From a virus: a DNA stretch of 64,000 nt. Shown piece after piece: positions 1 to 7,965 of the stretch. The position numbers and the translations under genes were made by a program. How positions within the stretch are numbered: position 1 is the first letter of the stretch; each line of letters starts with the position of its first letter. The notes below the pieces were generated by a model that worked only from the letters and a program-made list of their open reading frames with translations, was not told where the DNA came from and searched no databases. Where the stretch lies: positions 80,244-144,243 of the IMG/VR virus record IMGVR_UViG_3300013099_000017, one strand, 5' to 3'.

Positions 1-46
1 ATTATTTATTATAATTGTTATATAATAACACAAATGGAGAATTATT

Positions 47-244
47 ATGCCACAACTTAAAGTATGTTTTCCACATACAAAATCATGTTATACAGATGCT
101 TGTATTATAATTGACACATATCACAATGATAGTGAGGATGATATAATCAAACGAGCCAAAGAAAAAATTCAAAATGAAACTAAATTATGTTTTAGTGAAT
201 TTGATGGTTATCGTTCTATTCCTACTACAATAAAGAAAGTATAA
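47..244 (+). CDS. hypothetical protein (65 aa)
   Basis: I do not recognise this protein. It is soluble-looking, with four cysteines and an acidic middle (SEDD). A GGAG ribosome binding site lies 8 bases before the ATG, which supports the start. It is the first complete gene in the window, and the late-type motif that follows separates it from the next gene. Confidence 0.55.
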   Translation: MPQLKVCFPHTKSCYTDACIIIDTYHNDSEDDIIKRAKEKIQNETKLCFSEFDGYRSIPTTIKKV

Positions 245-247
245 ATA
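240..247 (+). promoter_or_regulatory. T4-type late promoter motif TATAAATA
   Basis: An exact TATAAATA lies 25 bases before the ATG at 273. It matches the consensus read by the T4 gp55 late sigma factor. The same word precedes other late-looking genes here, so this copy probably drives the small membrane-protein run that follows. Confidence 0.5.
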
Positions 248-272
248 GCCTATTAAATTATAGGAAAACATA

Positions 273-428
273 ATGTCAAAAGCAACACAAACGATAATTC
301 ATTGGGGATTAATTGGGGTTTTAGTATTTTCAACTTACACATTTATTCAATTATATAATATAATTGAAAATGATTTACAATATACCACTATTGATGGTGT
401 TAAACATTTAAAGGATATTGATATATGA
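273..428 (+). CDS. small membrane protein (51 aa)
   Basis: Residues 9 to 30 form one hydrophobic segment (IIHWGLIGVLVFSTYTF), followed by a short polar tail. AGGAAAA precedes the ATG. The stop overlaps the next start. No family is recognised; an inner-membrane location is inferred from the hydrophobic segment. Confidence 0.55.
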   Translation: MSKATQTIIHWGLIGVLVFSTYTFIQLYNIIENDLQYTTIDGVKHLKDIDI

Positions 429-622
429 TGGAAAACTTTGAAAAATATGCTATTAATACAGTTATTGTTATTGCGTTAATTACAACAATAGTTTCTTTCG
501 TTTATGGTTTTTGGTATATGAAACGAAGCATTAATGCTTGGTTATATTATGATGGTGTAACTACTGAGCAAGTTTGTGAAATGGTAAAGCCTGAATACAT
601 CAAAGATGGATATTGTAAATGA
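425..622 (+). CDS. small membrane protein (65 aa)
   Basis: Residues 10 to 32 are a strong transmembrane segment (INTVIVIALITTIVSF). The C-terminal half is soluble with two cysteines. The start is an ATGATG pair overlapping the previous stop, so this gene and the one before are probably translated together. Function unknown. Confidence 0.6.
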   Translation: MMENFEKYAINTVIVIALITTIVSFVYGFWYMKRSINAWLYYDGVTTEQVCEMVKPEYIKDGYCK

Positions 623-831
623 AATTCAGTGAAAGTTATGTAGGGCAACCAGTTTTTATAAAAAACGATACATCTAAATTTGGTTATATTAAGAAATTAT
701 CATTTATTGAATATGATGATTCTGATTCTAATATAAATACCATTAATAATATTTATGTTATAGTTGATCGTGGTGAAACATCAATTGAATATGATATTAA
801 AGAATTAACCCCAGCAAAAGGAAATATGTAA
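619..831 (+). CDS. hypothetical protein (70 aa)
   Basis: The ATG overlaps the preceding stop in an ATGA arrangement. The opening (ESYVGQPVFIKND, later FGYIKKL) looks like a small beta-rich fold. The family is not recognised. Confidence 0.55.
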   Translation: MKFSESYVGQPVFIKNDTSKFGYIKKLSFIEYDDSDSNINTINNIYVIVDRGETSIEYDIKELTPAKGNM

Positions 832-1016
832 TGTATAGAAATTATTTGTATAAATGTCCAATTTGTAGTCATGAGCAGAATTATTCAGTTGATCGAGTGA
901 ATGAACGTTGCTACTGTCAAAAATGTGAAAAAGATGGTAAAGCTGTTTTAATGGATCAAATTAAAGTAAATAAAGATGTCAAGGTTGAACTATTGATTGA
1001 AGATGATTGTAGATGA
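831..1016 (+). CDS. zinc-ribbon protein (61 aa)
   Basis: Two CxxC pairs (CPIC near residue 9 and CQKC near 29) are the spacing expected for a small zinc ribbon. The start overlaps the previous stop (TAATG). It may bind nucleic acid or a polymerase subunit, but the sequence does not say which. Confidence 0.6.
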   Translation: MYRNYLYKCPICSHEQNYSVDRVNERCYCQKCEKDGKAVLMDQIKVNKDVKVELLIEDDCR

Positions 1017-1273
1017 TTGTAGTATTGTCGTTAATAATTAATTCTATTATGGCAGTATTTGCTTTATATATGTTATGGACAGGATTAACGTTATTTAAAA
1101 TGACTGATGAAGAATATTCAAGACATAGGCAATTATTATTACATCCGGAAGAAGATCACACAGGCGATACCACAACATCAATTCTTATGGATAAAGATGG
1201 AAATGTTATAAGACGGGTACGATGTTCTCTTGGTGCAACAAAAAGATTATTACACAAAGTATGGAATAGATAA
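1013..1273 (+). CDS. membrane-anchored protein (86 aa)
   Basis: Residues 2 to 28 are hydrophobic and form a likely N-terminal transmembrane anchor. A polar domain of about 55 residues follows, ending in a basic stretch. It overlaps both neighbours by a few bases, as in a translationally coupled operon. Function unknown. Confidence 0.55.
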   Translation: MIVVLSLIINSIMAVFALYMLWTGLTLFKMTDEEYSRHRQLLLHPEEDHTGDTTTSILMDKDGNVIRRVRCSLGATKRLLHKVWNR

Positions 1274-1449
1274 TGGTAGACAAACAGAAAGATTTAGTGT
1301 ATAAAGTATTAATTCATCTTCATGATAAACTTAAACTCAATAAAAAATCTGAGGTAGTTTTTAAAGAATATATGGATTTTTATAAACAGGAAGAACCTGT
1401 AAATGAAAATGATCCAGAAATAATGTATGAAAATTATAAATCATGGTGA
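1273..1449 (+). CDS. hypothetical protein (58 aa)
   Basis: It begins MVDKQKDLVYKVLIHLHDKL. It is a short charged helical protein starting at a TAATG overlap with the previous gene and ending at TGA 1447-1449. No family recognised. Confidence 0.5.
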   Translation: MVDKQKDLVYKVLIHLHDKLKLNKKSEVVFKEYMDFYKQEEPVNENDPEIMYENYKSW

Positions 1450-1455
1450 AATATT

Positions 1456-1689
1456 ATGGAATATTCAAAAAATATTGATTGGGGTGTTAAAATTAATACC
1501 GATGGTGAAATATCCATTGGTGCTATTATTGATGGTTATATGCAATATCGGGTTTTTACAATTACAGATTTAGAATTCTTTTTAGAAAAAGCAAAAGATC
1601 ATAAAATGGATTTTGATGATCTTGTTTGTGCATACACTAGAGGTGGGATGTCATTAACTGATGCCCTTAAAAAAATTAATCATGGATGA
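1456..1689 (+). CDS. hypothetical protein (77 aa)
   Basis: A compact soluble protein with no cysteine-rich or membrane segment apart from one cysteine. Its last codons overlap the start of the release-factor-like gene. I do not recognise it. Confidence 0.55.
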   Translation: MEYSKNIDWGVKINTDGEISIGAIIDGYMQYRVFTITDLEFFLEKAKDHKMDFDDLVCAYTRGGMSLTDALKKINHG

Positions 1690-2074
1690 AATTCATTTAA
1701 GAAAAAAAGATTTCAAACTTGAATGGTTTAGCGGTACTGGTGCTGGTGGTCAACATAGAAATAAACATCAAAATTGTTGCAGAATAACTCATATTGAAAG
1801 TGGGTTAAAAGCACAAGGTACGGATCATAAATCAAGGGTATCAAATCAAAATGATGCTTTCATGAAATTAGCTAAAATGGTGATATCATTTTACCATGCA
1901 GATAAAATGAAAACACGCATAACAAGATCTGAAACCATTAGAAATTATCATGCTGTTAGAAATGAAGTTCATGATAAAGCAAGTGGACTAAAACAATCAT
2001 ATAAAGATGTGGTTGAAAATGGAAATTTAGGTAAAATGATTAAAGCCCGAATGGAGGCAACACATAATGAATAA
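1682..2074 (+). CDS. GGQ release-factor-like protein (RF-1 catalytic domain)
   Basis: Residues 14 to 25 carry GTGAGGQHRNK. This contains the GGQ tripeptide with which class I release factors and ArfB-type rescue proteins hydrolyse peptidyl-tRNA in the ribosome. A following NCCRITH...G..A segment and a basic C-terminal half are also typical. At about 130 residues it holds only the catalytic domain and lacks codon-recognition domains, so stalled-ribosome rescue is more likely than normal termination. I chose the ATG at 1682 because homologues start just before the RKKDF motif; 1661 is an upstream in-frame alternative. Neither has a strong ribosome binding site. Confidence 0.75.
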   Translation: MDEIHLRKKDFKLEWFSGTGAGGQHRNKHQNCCRITHIESGLKAQGTDHKSRVSNQNDAFMKLAKMVISFYHADKMKTRITRSETIRNYHAVRNEVHDKASGLKQSYKDVVENGNLGKMIKARMEATHNE

Positions 2075-2270
2075 TAATACACATTTAACTTTATTGGAAT
2101 TGAAACAGGAAATAGAACAACTTGATTATATTTTAAATCGAAATGATGTGGTGGATATTATAACCACATATATTGACCGTGAAAAACCAATATCAATTGA
2201 TGAATATAAACGTGACATGGGTTTAAGTTATGCCAATGATTTAGATTTTACCCAAATGGGGAATGGTTAA
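2067..2270 (+). CDS. hypothetical protein (67 aa)
   Basis: An acidic, helix-rich protein overlapping the previous gene by 8 bases and sharing a base with the next. No recognised motif. Confidence 0.5.
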   Translation: MNNNTHLTLLELKQEIEQLDYILNRNDVVDIITTYIDREKPISIDEYKRDMGLSYANDLDFTQMGNG

Positions 2271-2452
2271 TGAAAGTTTATGATTACAAATGTTTAGATA
2301 AAGAATGTGGGATCGTAGATGAACGTTTTGTCAAAGATCCAGATGATTTTCAATTTTGTCAAATATGTGGTTGTGAAATGGAAAAAATGCTATCCGCCCC
2401 AGCAATGGTCAAAGGCAATTTTTATAATGATAAGTGTGGTTCTAAAAAATGA
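2270..2452 (+). CDS. FmdB-type zinc-ribbon protein (60 aa)
   Basis: The pattern YDYKC then CG near residues 8 to 13, CxxCG at about 33, and EKMLSAPA after it matches the small regulatory zinc-ribbon (FmdB) family. It sits in the same overlapping operon as the release-factor-like gene. Its partner is not evident. Confidence 0.7.
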   Translation: MKVYDYKCLDKECGIVDERFVKDPDDFQFCQICGCEMEKMLSAPAMVKGNFYNDKCGSKK

Positions 2453-2592
2453 AAATTTTATATTTTTTTGGTAATATCTTATATGTTCTATTACTACCAT
2501 ATTGGTTATACATGTCTAAATTTCATTGGAAGAAAAATAGTTTATTTATATTAGCACAATATAAAATGGTTTTAACGGGTAAACTTACATGA
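2449..2592 (+). CDS. small membrane protein (47 aa)
   Basis: The N-terminal half (residues 3 to 21) is hydrophobic and the rest is basic. ATGA overlaps on both sides, with the previous gene and with the methyltransferase-like gene, support it as a real gene. Confidence 0.5.
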   Translation: MKILYFFGNILYVLLLPYWLYMSKFHWKKNSLFILAQYKMVLTGKLT

Positions 2593-3173
2593 GTTCTACA
2601 AATAGAAATGCTGTAAGAAATAAAAACGATTATTATATTACACCAATAAATCAAATTGAATTATTTTGGGAACATTTTACTAAACATAATTATATTAATT
2701 TATATGATTCTGTTCTTGATCCTTCTGCTGGTGGTGATCCGGAACATCCTATTATGCCTTATCCAAGTGTACTACAATCTCATTTCAATCATCCAATAAA
2801 AACGATTGATATTCGGGAAGATAGTATTGCTGAAATCAAGGGAAATTATTTAGACTTGACAATGGATAAAAAGTATAATATAATCGTTGCTAATCCACCA
2901 TTTAATTTGGCAATAGATTTTATTAAAAAAGCATTAAATGATGTTGCTATTGATGGATATGTAATTATGCTTCTGCGTTTAAATTTCTTTGGTAGTGAAA
3001 AGCGTTATAACTTTTTAAAAGATAATATGCCCGAAGAATGTTATGTCCATTCTAAAAGAATGGGGTTTATTCCAGAACAACCAAATAAAACAGATAGTAT
3101 TGAATATGCTCATTTTGTTTGGAGAAATAGACACAATAGGGATTATTCAACTAATTTAAGGATTATAAGATGA
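2589..3173 (+). CDS. N6-adenine methyltransferase-like protein
   Basis: The protein has DPSAGGD near residue 44 (SAM-binding motif I) and VANPPFN near 100 (an NPPF catalytic motif IV). This is the order of a gamma-type amino-methyltransferase. The opening RNKNDYYITPIN also fits the N terminus of phage adenine methyltransferases. At 194 residues it has little room for a target-recognition domain. It could methylate DNA or be a degenerate relative. The start overlaps the previous stop. Confidence 0.7.
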   Translation: MSSTNRNAVRNKNDYYITPINQIELFWEHFTKHNYINLYDSVLDPSAGGDPEHPIMPYPSVLQSHFNHPIKTIDIREDSIAEIKGNYLDLTMDKKYNIIVANPPFNLAIDFIKKALNDVAIDGYVIMLLRLNFFGSEKRYNFLKDNMPEECYVHSKRMGFIPEQPNKTDSIEYAHFVWRNRHNRDYSTNLRIIR

Positions 3174-3409
3174 TATTAATGGAAGAAATTGGAAAAAATG
3201 GGGAACGGTTTACACAAGAAATTTATACTATGTGTAAAATGCACAACATGACACATCTTGATGCTATTACCTTATTTTGTGAAGAACATGATATGGATGT
3301 GCAGGATGTAATTCCTTTAATTGGTTCAACATTAAAAGAACAAATTAGAATGGAAGCAGAAAAAAGAAGGATGCTTGAAGTTGAACACAATACACCAAGT
3401 CTTTTTTAA
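3170..3409 (+). CDS. gp33-like late transcription co-activator (putative)
   Basis: A 79-residue acidic helical protein. The pattern F..EIY.M, MTHLDAITLFCEEH, DVIPLI and LKE.I..EAE resembles the short gp33-type late-promoter accessory proteins of T4-like phages. Those proteins bridge the RNA polymerase flap and the sliding clamp with gp55. The many TATAAATA motifs in this window make such a protein expected. The assignment rests on pattern memory only. Confidence 0.45.
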   Translation: MILMEEIGKNGERFTQEIYTMCKMHNMTHLDAITLFCEEHDMDVQDVIPLIGSTLKEQIRMEAEKRRMLEVEHNTPSLF

Positions 3410-3442
3410 TTATTCGTAAATTTCCAATAGAGGATTAATATA

Positions 3443-3856
3443 ATGTATTCAAATGATGATTTAACTGTTGATATTCTATCTATCTATAGAGATAGAATTA
3501 ATCGAGTTTTAAAACAATTTCCAATTAAATTAGTATCTAACACAACTCATATTATTGATAGATTGAAAGATCGTGATTTAAATAATATGGATTTACGAAC
3601 TGTATTGCAATTATTGTATAGAACGTATTTGCCTGAGTTTATTTATTTGGCAACATTGGAAGAAACCAAAAGACCATTTAAAATTGAAATTAAAAATGAA
3701 CACATTATTATTGTGTTAAGTCGTATTGATGAATATAAATGGAAAATCAATACTGTACTTGATCCGAAGATTCACAGTAAACACGAAAAAACTGGTAATT
3801 ATCAAAAATACATTAATACAGATATACCACTTTCGGGAGACATGGTAAAATGGTAA
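3443..3856 (+). CDS. hypothetical protein (137 aa)
   Basis: AGAGGA precedes the ATG. The protein has HIIDRLKDRD near residue 36 and MDLRTVLQLLYRTYLPEF at 50 to 67. It ends in a basic segment. It resembles conserved hypothetical proteins of T4-like phages, but I know no function. Confidence 0.65.
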   Translation: MYSNDDLTVDILSIYRDRINRVLKQFPIKLVSNTTHIIDRLKDRDLNNMDLRTVLQLLYRTYLPEFIYLATLEETKRPFKIEIKNEHIIIVLSRIDEYKWKINTVLDPKIHSKHEKTGNYQKYINTDIPLSGDMVKW

Positions 3857-4053
3857 AAAATTATTATGGCAGAAACACAAGGGTTTATCAAAAAGGGAAA
3901 AATCAACACAAACTTCCTATGCCAAAATTAGTAAGAAATGAAGTTGAAAATAATACTGAATATTTGGAAAACTATTCTTTAAATAACTTACTTAAAATAA
4001 TGTTATATCTTGTCGTATTTTTTGTTATTATGATAGCAACATTCATGGACTAA
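3850..4053 (+). CDS. small membrane protein (67 aa)
   Basis: A basic N-terminal half is followed by one transmembrane segment at the C terminus (IMLYLVVFFVIMIATF), a tail-anchored arrangement. It overlaps the previous gene by 7 bases. Function unknown. Confidence 0.55.
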   Translation: MVKNYYGRNTRVYQKGKNQHKLPMPKLVRNEVENNTEYLENYSLNNLLKIMLYLVVFFVIMIATFMD

Positions 4054-4316
4054 TGTTAATGAATCAAACAAAATTATAAAGTTTATTAGAAACCTCTGTC
4101 AATATAGCAAGTGGATTTATTGTATCTTTATTTTTATGGTCATTTGTGGTTGCTCCATTATGGGGATTAGAAATGAGTACATTTGATAATCTTGGTATTG
4201 TTTCAATTTTCACAGTATCAGCAATTGGGCGTGGTTATGTTTGGCGTAGATTCTTTAATGCTGGAATACACAAAGCGATACACAAATATGTAAACAAATA
4301 TGTAAGGAGTTTTTAA
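4053..4316 (+). pseudogene. membrane protein gene with an in-frame TAA after codon 8
   Basis: Translation starts MLMNQTKL, meets TAA at 4077-4079, then stays open for 78 further codons beginning SLLETSVNIASGF and ending at TAA 4314-4316. The downstream part is a plausible small two-helix phage membrane protein of the SLLEA..N...G type. In that family the stop position usually carries glutamine, so a CAA to TAA change is the simplest explanation. Spacing to both neighbours is normal for an intact gene. Confidence 0.6.
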
Positions 4317-4318
4317 TT

Positions 4319-4501
4319 ATGGAATTACCATTTGTATTAAAATTATTTTTCAGTGAATTGATGCTTATAATTCTTTTGGCTTTATGTGGTTTATTTTTTT
4401 CACTGAATGAAACGTACCAAAAATTCTTAACAGGAATATTATTTGGATTGTGTATTATAATGTTAATAACATTATTTTTAGGAGTATGGGGATTTATATG
4501 A
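4319..4501 (+). CDS. small membrane protein (60 aa)
   Basis: Nearly all hydrophobic, with two predicted transmembrane segments (residues 5 to 26 and 35 to 58). AAGGAGT lies just before the ATG. It forms a membrane-protein group with the gene upstream. Confidence 0.6.
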   Translation: MELPFVLKLFFSELMLIILLALCGLFFSLNETYQKFLTGILFGLCIIMLITLFLGVWGFI

Positions 4502-4692
4502 TAGAATTACATAGATTTGATGGGAATAAAATATCATTTATAGCAAGAAATATTTTTGCAATTGAACCAAATGAATATTCAAAAAAATGCAATACAAATA
4601 TTTATGTCGTTGGTGATAAAAAAGATAAACCTTCATTTTCCGTATTAGAAAAATATGAAGATGTTTTACGTGATATGGCAAGATTTTCTTAA
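4498..4692 (+). CDS. hypothetical protein (64 aa)
   Basis: I use the ATG that overlaps the previous stop, giving MIELHRFDGNKISF. The protein looks soluble and beta-rich. No family recognised. Confidence 0.5.
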   Translation: MIELHRFDGNKISFIARNIFAIEPNEYSKKCNTNIYVVGDKKDKPSFSVLEKYEDVLRDMARFS

Positions 4693-4734
4693 AGGAAAAA
4701 TAATGAATACGATACAAAGTATTGGATTTATTGA

Positions 4735-5019
4735 ATGCAAAAATTAGCAGTTGATTCAAGAATAAGAATTGAGTTAGAAGGTGTAAAACAATCTGTTCAA
4801 CACATGTTTAATCAAAACAATGAAGAATTAAATAAAATGGTCATGGATGAAATTGATCGACAACTTCAACTGGAATGGGTTCAGGATAAAATTAGATGGT
4901 CTGTTGAATCTTGTATCAAAGAAGCAATAGATGATATTTCTAATAACTACCGATTAAAATCAGCAATTACAGGATTAATCGGAAAATCAATCGAAAAATT
5001 AATTAAGGAACCAAAATGA
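4735..5019 (+). CDS. hypothetical alpha-helical protein (94 aa)
   Basis: Long charged helices (ELEGVKQSVQHMFNQNNEEL and later) suggest a coiled-coil or adaptor protein. It overlaps the ligase start by four bases. A tiny ORF at 4703-4747 with a good ribosome binding site precedes it and may only serve for coupling. Confidence 0.55.
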   Translation: MQKLAVDSRIRIELEGVKQSVQHMFNQNNEELNKMVMDEIDRQLQLEWVQDKIRWSVESCIKEAIDDISNNYRLKSAITGLIGKSIEKLIKEPK

Positions 5020-6152
5020 GACAATTTCCAACTTTATATAAATTTGATACAAAAGGAAAAGTTCGCAGATGGGATATTTATTCTGATGAAAATATTTTTG
5101 TAGTTGAACATGGTTTAGATGGAGGTAAAATTCAATCAAAACCAACAAAATGTAAACCCAAAAATATTGGTAAAACAAACGAAACTACACCCGAAGAACA
5201 GGCTGAAAAAGAAGCTGTTGCAAGATGGGAAAAACAAATTCGTATAGAAGATTATGCCGAAAATATTAATGAAGCTGGGTTACAAAATAGACCAATGTTG
5301 GCACATGATTATCGAAAAGTACCACATCGAGTTAATTGGAATTATACTACATGTCAATTTAAATTAGATGGTCTGCGTTTACTTGGTGGTTATCGTTGGG
5401 ATGATTCAGCACTTGTTGAATTAATGAGCAGAAAGGGTGAGGTTTATCCTATACCACATTTTCAGCGTCCAGTAGAAGAATTACTTGAAATCATTATTGA
5501 TGAAATTGGATATGATTGTCATGCTATTGATGGTGAAGCATATATTCATGGTATGAAATTACAACATATTACAAGTTTAGCAAGAAAAAATAAACCAGAA
5601 TCATTTGATTTAAAATATTACTTATTTGATTTGGTTATGTATCATACTGAATTTGGTGAACGTTTTGGTATTTTAGAAAAAGCATTAAAAATTTATTCAA
5701 ACCGCAATAATGGTAGTGATCATCCATTTGTATTAGTTGAAGTAACATCATGTGAAAATGAAGATCAAATGAAAACTTTTCATGGTCAGGCAATTGAAAA
5801 GGGATATGAGGGTGCTATGATCCGTCATATAAACGGCAAATATAAAAAGGGACGTTCTGCCGATTTATTCAAGTATAAAGAATTTTTTGATGTTGAATGT
5901 AAAATCATTGGAATGAAATCAGATAATAATGATAATGCCATGTTTGTTGTCATTGCTCCCAATGGTGTGGAACTTGATGTAACACCAAAACGTACACACA
6001 AAGAACGTAAAGAAATGTTAAAACATCCTGATGATTATATCGGAAAATGGCTTACTGTTAAATATCAGGCATTAACTGAATCCGGTAATTTACAATTTCC
6101 AATTGGTTTAGATTTACGTGAATGTGGTGATGATGGTAAACCAATTATATGA
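5016..6152 (+). CDS. ATP-dependent DNA ligase with an N-terminal WGR-like domain
   Basis: It seals nicks in DNA through an enzyme-AMP intermediate. Motif I is FKLDGLR, with the nucleotidyl lysine near residue 116. The glutamate motif DGEAY lies near 170, motif IV EGAMIR near 265 and motif V FKYKEF near 287, followed by an OB-fold-sized C terminus. Residues 1 to about 60 (RRWDIYSDEN...VVEHGLDGGK) look like a WGR domain, a DNA-binding module sometimes attached to such ligases. At 378 residues it is a normal length for a compact phage ligase. It overlaps a nuclease gene downstream by four bases. Confidence 0.9.
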   Translation: MRQFPTLYKFDTKGKVRRWDIYSDENIFVVEHGLDGGKIQSKPTKCKPKNIGKTNETTPEEQAEKEAVARWEKQIRIEDYAENINEAGLQNRPMLAHDYRKVPHRVNWNYTTCQFKLDGLRLLGGYRWDDSALVELMSRKGEVYPIPHFQRPVEELLEIIIDEIGYDCHAIDGEAYIHGMKLQHITSLARKNKPESFDLKYYLFDLVMYHTEFGERFGILEKALKIYSNRNNGSDHPFVLVEVTSCENEDQMKTFHGQAIEKGYEGAMIRHINGKYKKGRSADLFKYKEFFDVECKIIGMKSDNNDNAMFVVIAPNGVELDVTPKRTHKERKEMLKHPDDYIGKWLTVKYQALTESGNLQFPIGLDLRECGDDGKPII

Positions 6153-6922
6153 ATAAATTGAGGGAAAATCAGGGGGGATATTTCATAACACGAAAATCCC
6201 CGTTTATTGAAGGTGTTGAATTTAAGAAAAAAGCTATTGAAGTTGTATTTAATTTTGCTTATGCTATGACATTTGGAGAAGGTGAACATCGAGATCATAG
6301 AACTGGTGGAAGTTATAATAGAAAAAAAGGTCAAATTTTCATTAATGCTTTCCAAGGTAAATTAGCCGAAATAGCTATATTTGATGTATTCAATAAAATA
6401 AATAAGGAAGCATATAATAAATTATCTAAGATAGATTTTGATATTTATGGTTTGGGTGAATGGGATGATAGTGATATAGTTTTGGGAAAATTGAAATTTT
6501 CGATTAAATCTACAAAACATTATGGAAATTTATTATTACTTGAAACGAAAGATTGGAATAATGCAGGGGAATATCTTCCAAATAAAAATACAGATAAAAC
6601 TTGCATATATGATTATTTTGTATTAGTTAGAATTAAGCCTGATGGTGAAAAAGTAATGAAGGAAAATAGATTACTATATTCTAATGATTATATTGAGAAG
6701 GATCATTTGTTTTCATTAATATATCAAGAACAATGGTTTTATGATATTGCAGGATACATAACCAATAATAACTTTAAATATATAATCGAAAATGATTTTG
6801 TTCTACCAAAGGGGGGATTACTTAATGGTAAGATACCTATGGATGCCGAAAACTATTATGTTCAAAGTGGCGATTTAAATGATTTTCAGCGATTAGTTGG
6901 TCGATTTAAAAATACTAATTAA
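6149..6922 (+). CDS. PD-(D/E)XK nuclease, possibly ScaI-type restriction endonuclease
   Basis: The core FDIYGLGEWDDSDIVL followed by KFSIKSTKHYGNLLLLET (about residues 95 to 132) has the spacing of an Asp...Ser-x-Lys nuclease active site. It resembles the ScaI restriction endonuclease family from memory. The protein is 257 residues. It is coupled to the ligase by a four-base overlap and has no adjacent methyltransferase; the nearest are at 2589 and 9179. It could degrade competing DNA or be a repair nuclease. Confidence 0.55.
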   Translation: MNKLRENQGGYFITRKSPFIEGVEFKKKAIEVVFNFAYAMTFGEGEHRDHRTGGSYNRKKGQIFINAFQGKLAEIAIFDVFNKINKEAYNKLSKIDFDIYGLGEWDDSDIVLGKLKFSIKSTKHYGNLLLLETKDWNNAGEYLPNKNTDKTCIYDYFVLVRIKPDGEKVMKENRLLYSNDYIEKDHLFSLIYQEQWFYDIAGYITNNNFKYIIENDFVLPKGGLLNGKIPMDAENYYVQSGDLNDFQRLVGRFKNTN

Positions 6923-6941
6923 CTACTTGATTTAAAACGCT

Positions 6942-6982
6942 ATTCTTATTAAATGACGTTTAAATGACCATTTAATAAGAAT
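6942..6982 (+). repeat. 14-bp inverted repeat (hairpin)
   Basis: ATTCTTATTAAATG at 6942 pairs perfectly with its complement at 6969-6982 across a 13-base loop. It lies 20 bases after the nuclease gene. There is no T-run after it, so it is not a standard intrinsic terminator, although it may stabilise the 3' end or bind a protein. Confidence 0.6.
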
Positions 6983-7047
6983 ATCCATCCTACCACACCA
7001 ATTCACATATTAAAACGTCATTTAAACGTCAAATAAAAGCAACTTTT

Positions 7048-7097
7048 CCTTATAAATCAACAACTTATCCCATAATAAGAAAATCCTTATAAATCAA
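7048..7097 (+). repeat. two direct repeats of CCTTATAAATCAA
   Basis: The 13-base word occurs at 7048-7060 and again at 7085-7097. AACGTC/GACGTT words also recur around 6957 and 7014-7030. The rest of 6983-7180 contains no gene that I can support. Confidence 0.45.
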
Positions 7098-7181
7098 TGA
7101 CTTAGAAAAAGCCTTGGTATTGTTGGAAACTCATATAAACACTGAAAAATATTCATATTAAGTATGAATATTATGCATATT

Positions 7182-7315
7182 AAAAAAATAATGCTTGACA
7201 GGGGTTGACAAGATTTCAACTAGTGGTATAATTCCACTGTTAATAATGAATGTTAGGGATCTATAATATATTATGTAGAAGAAAAAGGTTTGCCTTTGGC
7301 AATGCCGTAGGCAGT
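7182..7315 (+). promoter_or_regulatory. strong sigma70-type promoter, copy 1 of a duplicated region
   Basis: TTGACA at 7205-7210 and TATAAT at 7227-7232 are both perfect, with a 16-base spacer. The short inverted repeat AGTGG/CCACT flanks the -10 box and could be an operator. About 100 bases from before the -35 to beyond GTAGAAGAAAA are nearly identical to 54440-54568. The leader ends in a small GGC/GCC hairpin. It should be read by unmodified host RNA polymerase, so early expression of 7343 onward is likely. Confidence 0.8.
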
Positions 7316-7342
7316 TAATTAATGAATAATAAGGAATAAATA

Positions 7343-7660
7343 ATGAATTTAAAGTTTGATAAAGAACATTGGTTAAAAGATAAAGAGTATTTTAACAAAA
7401 ATGATGGTGTTGATCTTGATGTTGAATTAATGGATAAGTATAAATATTATTTTTTTGGTTTTATAGATTCTCCTGTTGATATATATGAGAATGTTGTTAT
7501 TGAAGCCAAATCAAATAATTTTCATAATGAAGATAAATTAAGATTATATCTTGATTCATATCGTGGTACTTGTAAAAAATTGATATTGTATTGTATTTTA
7601 CGAAATAATAATGATATGTTAAGATTAAGATATGTAATAATTCCGGAGGATGTTGAATAA
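7343..7660 (+). CDS. hypothetical protein, paralogue 1 (105 aa)
   Basis: The gene starts after AAGGAATAAATA and is the first behind the duplicated sigma70 promoter. It is a tandem paralogue of the next gene: both share FDKEHWL.DKE, LDVELMDKYK and LRLYLDS.RGT. Probably an immediate-early protein; function unknown. Confidence 0.7.
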   Translation: MNLKFDKEHWLKDKEYFNKNDGVDLDVELMDKYKYYFFGFIDSPVDIYENVVIEAKSNNFHNEDKLRLYLDSYRGTCKKLILYCILRNNNDMLRLRYVIIPEDVE

Positions 7661-7965
7661 TGCAATTAATATTTGATAAAGAACATTGGTTAAGGGATAA
7701 AGAAGAATTCCAAAATGATCTTGATGAACTTGATGTTGAATTGATGGATAAGTATAAAGACTATTTTTTTGGTTTTATGGAATGTCCGGTTGATTCATAT
7801 TATGACAATCAGTTGATTATTGCTAAAATTACTGATTTATATGATGAAGATGAATTGAGATTATATCTTGACTCACATCGTGGAACTGGGACAAAATTGG
7901 TATTATATCAGATTTTACGCAATGAAAATGGTATGATACGATTAAGATCGGCAATGATTTCATAA
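7660..7965 (+). CDS. hypothetical protein, paralogue 2 (101 aa)
   Basis: A paralogue of the preceding gene along its whole length (FDKEHWLRDKE, ELMDKYKDYFFGF, ELRLYLDSHRGT). Its start overlaps the upstream stop by one base. The pair looks like a recent tandem duplication. Confidence 0.7.
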   Translation: MQLIFDKEHWLRDKEEFQNDLDELDVELMDKYKDYFFGFMECPVDSYYDNQLIIAKITDLYDEDELRLYLDSHRGTGTKLVLYQILRNENGMIRLRSAMIS

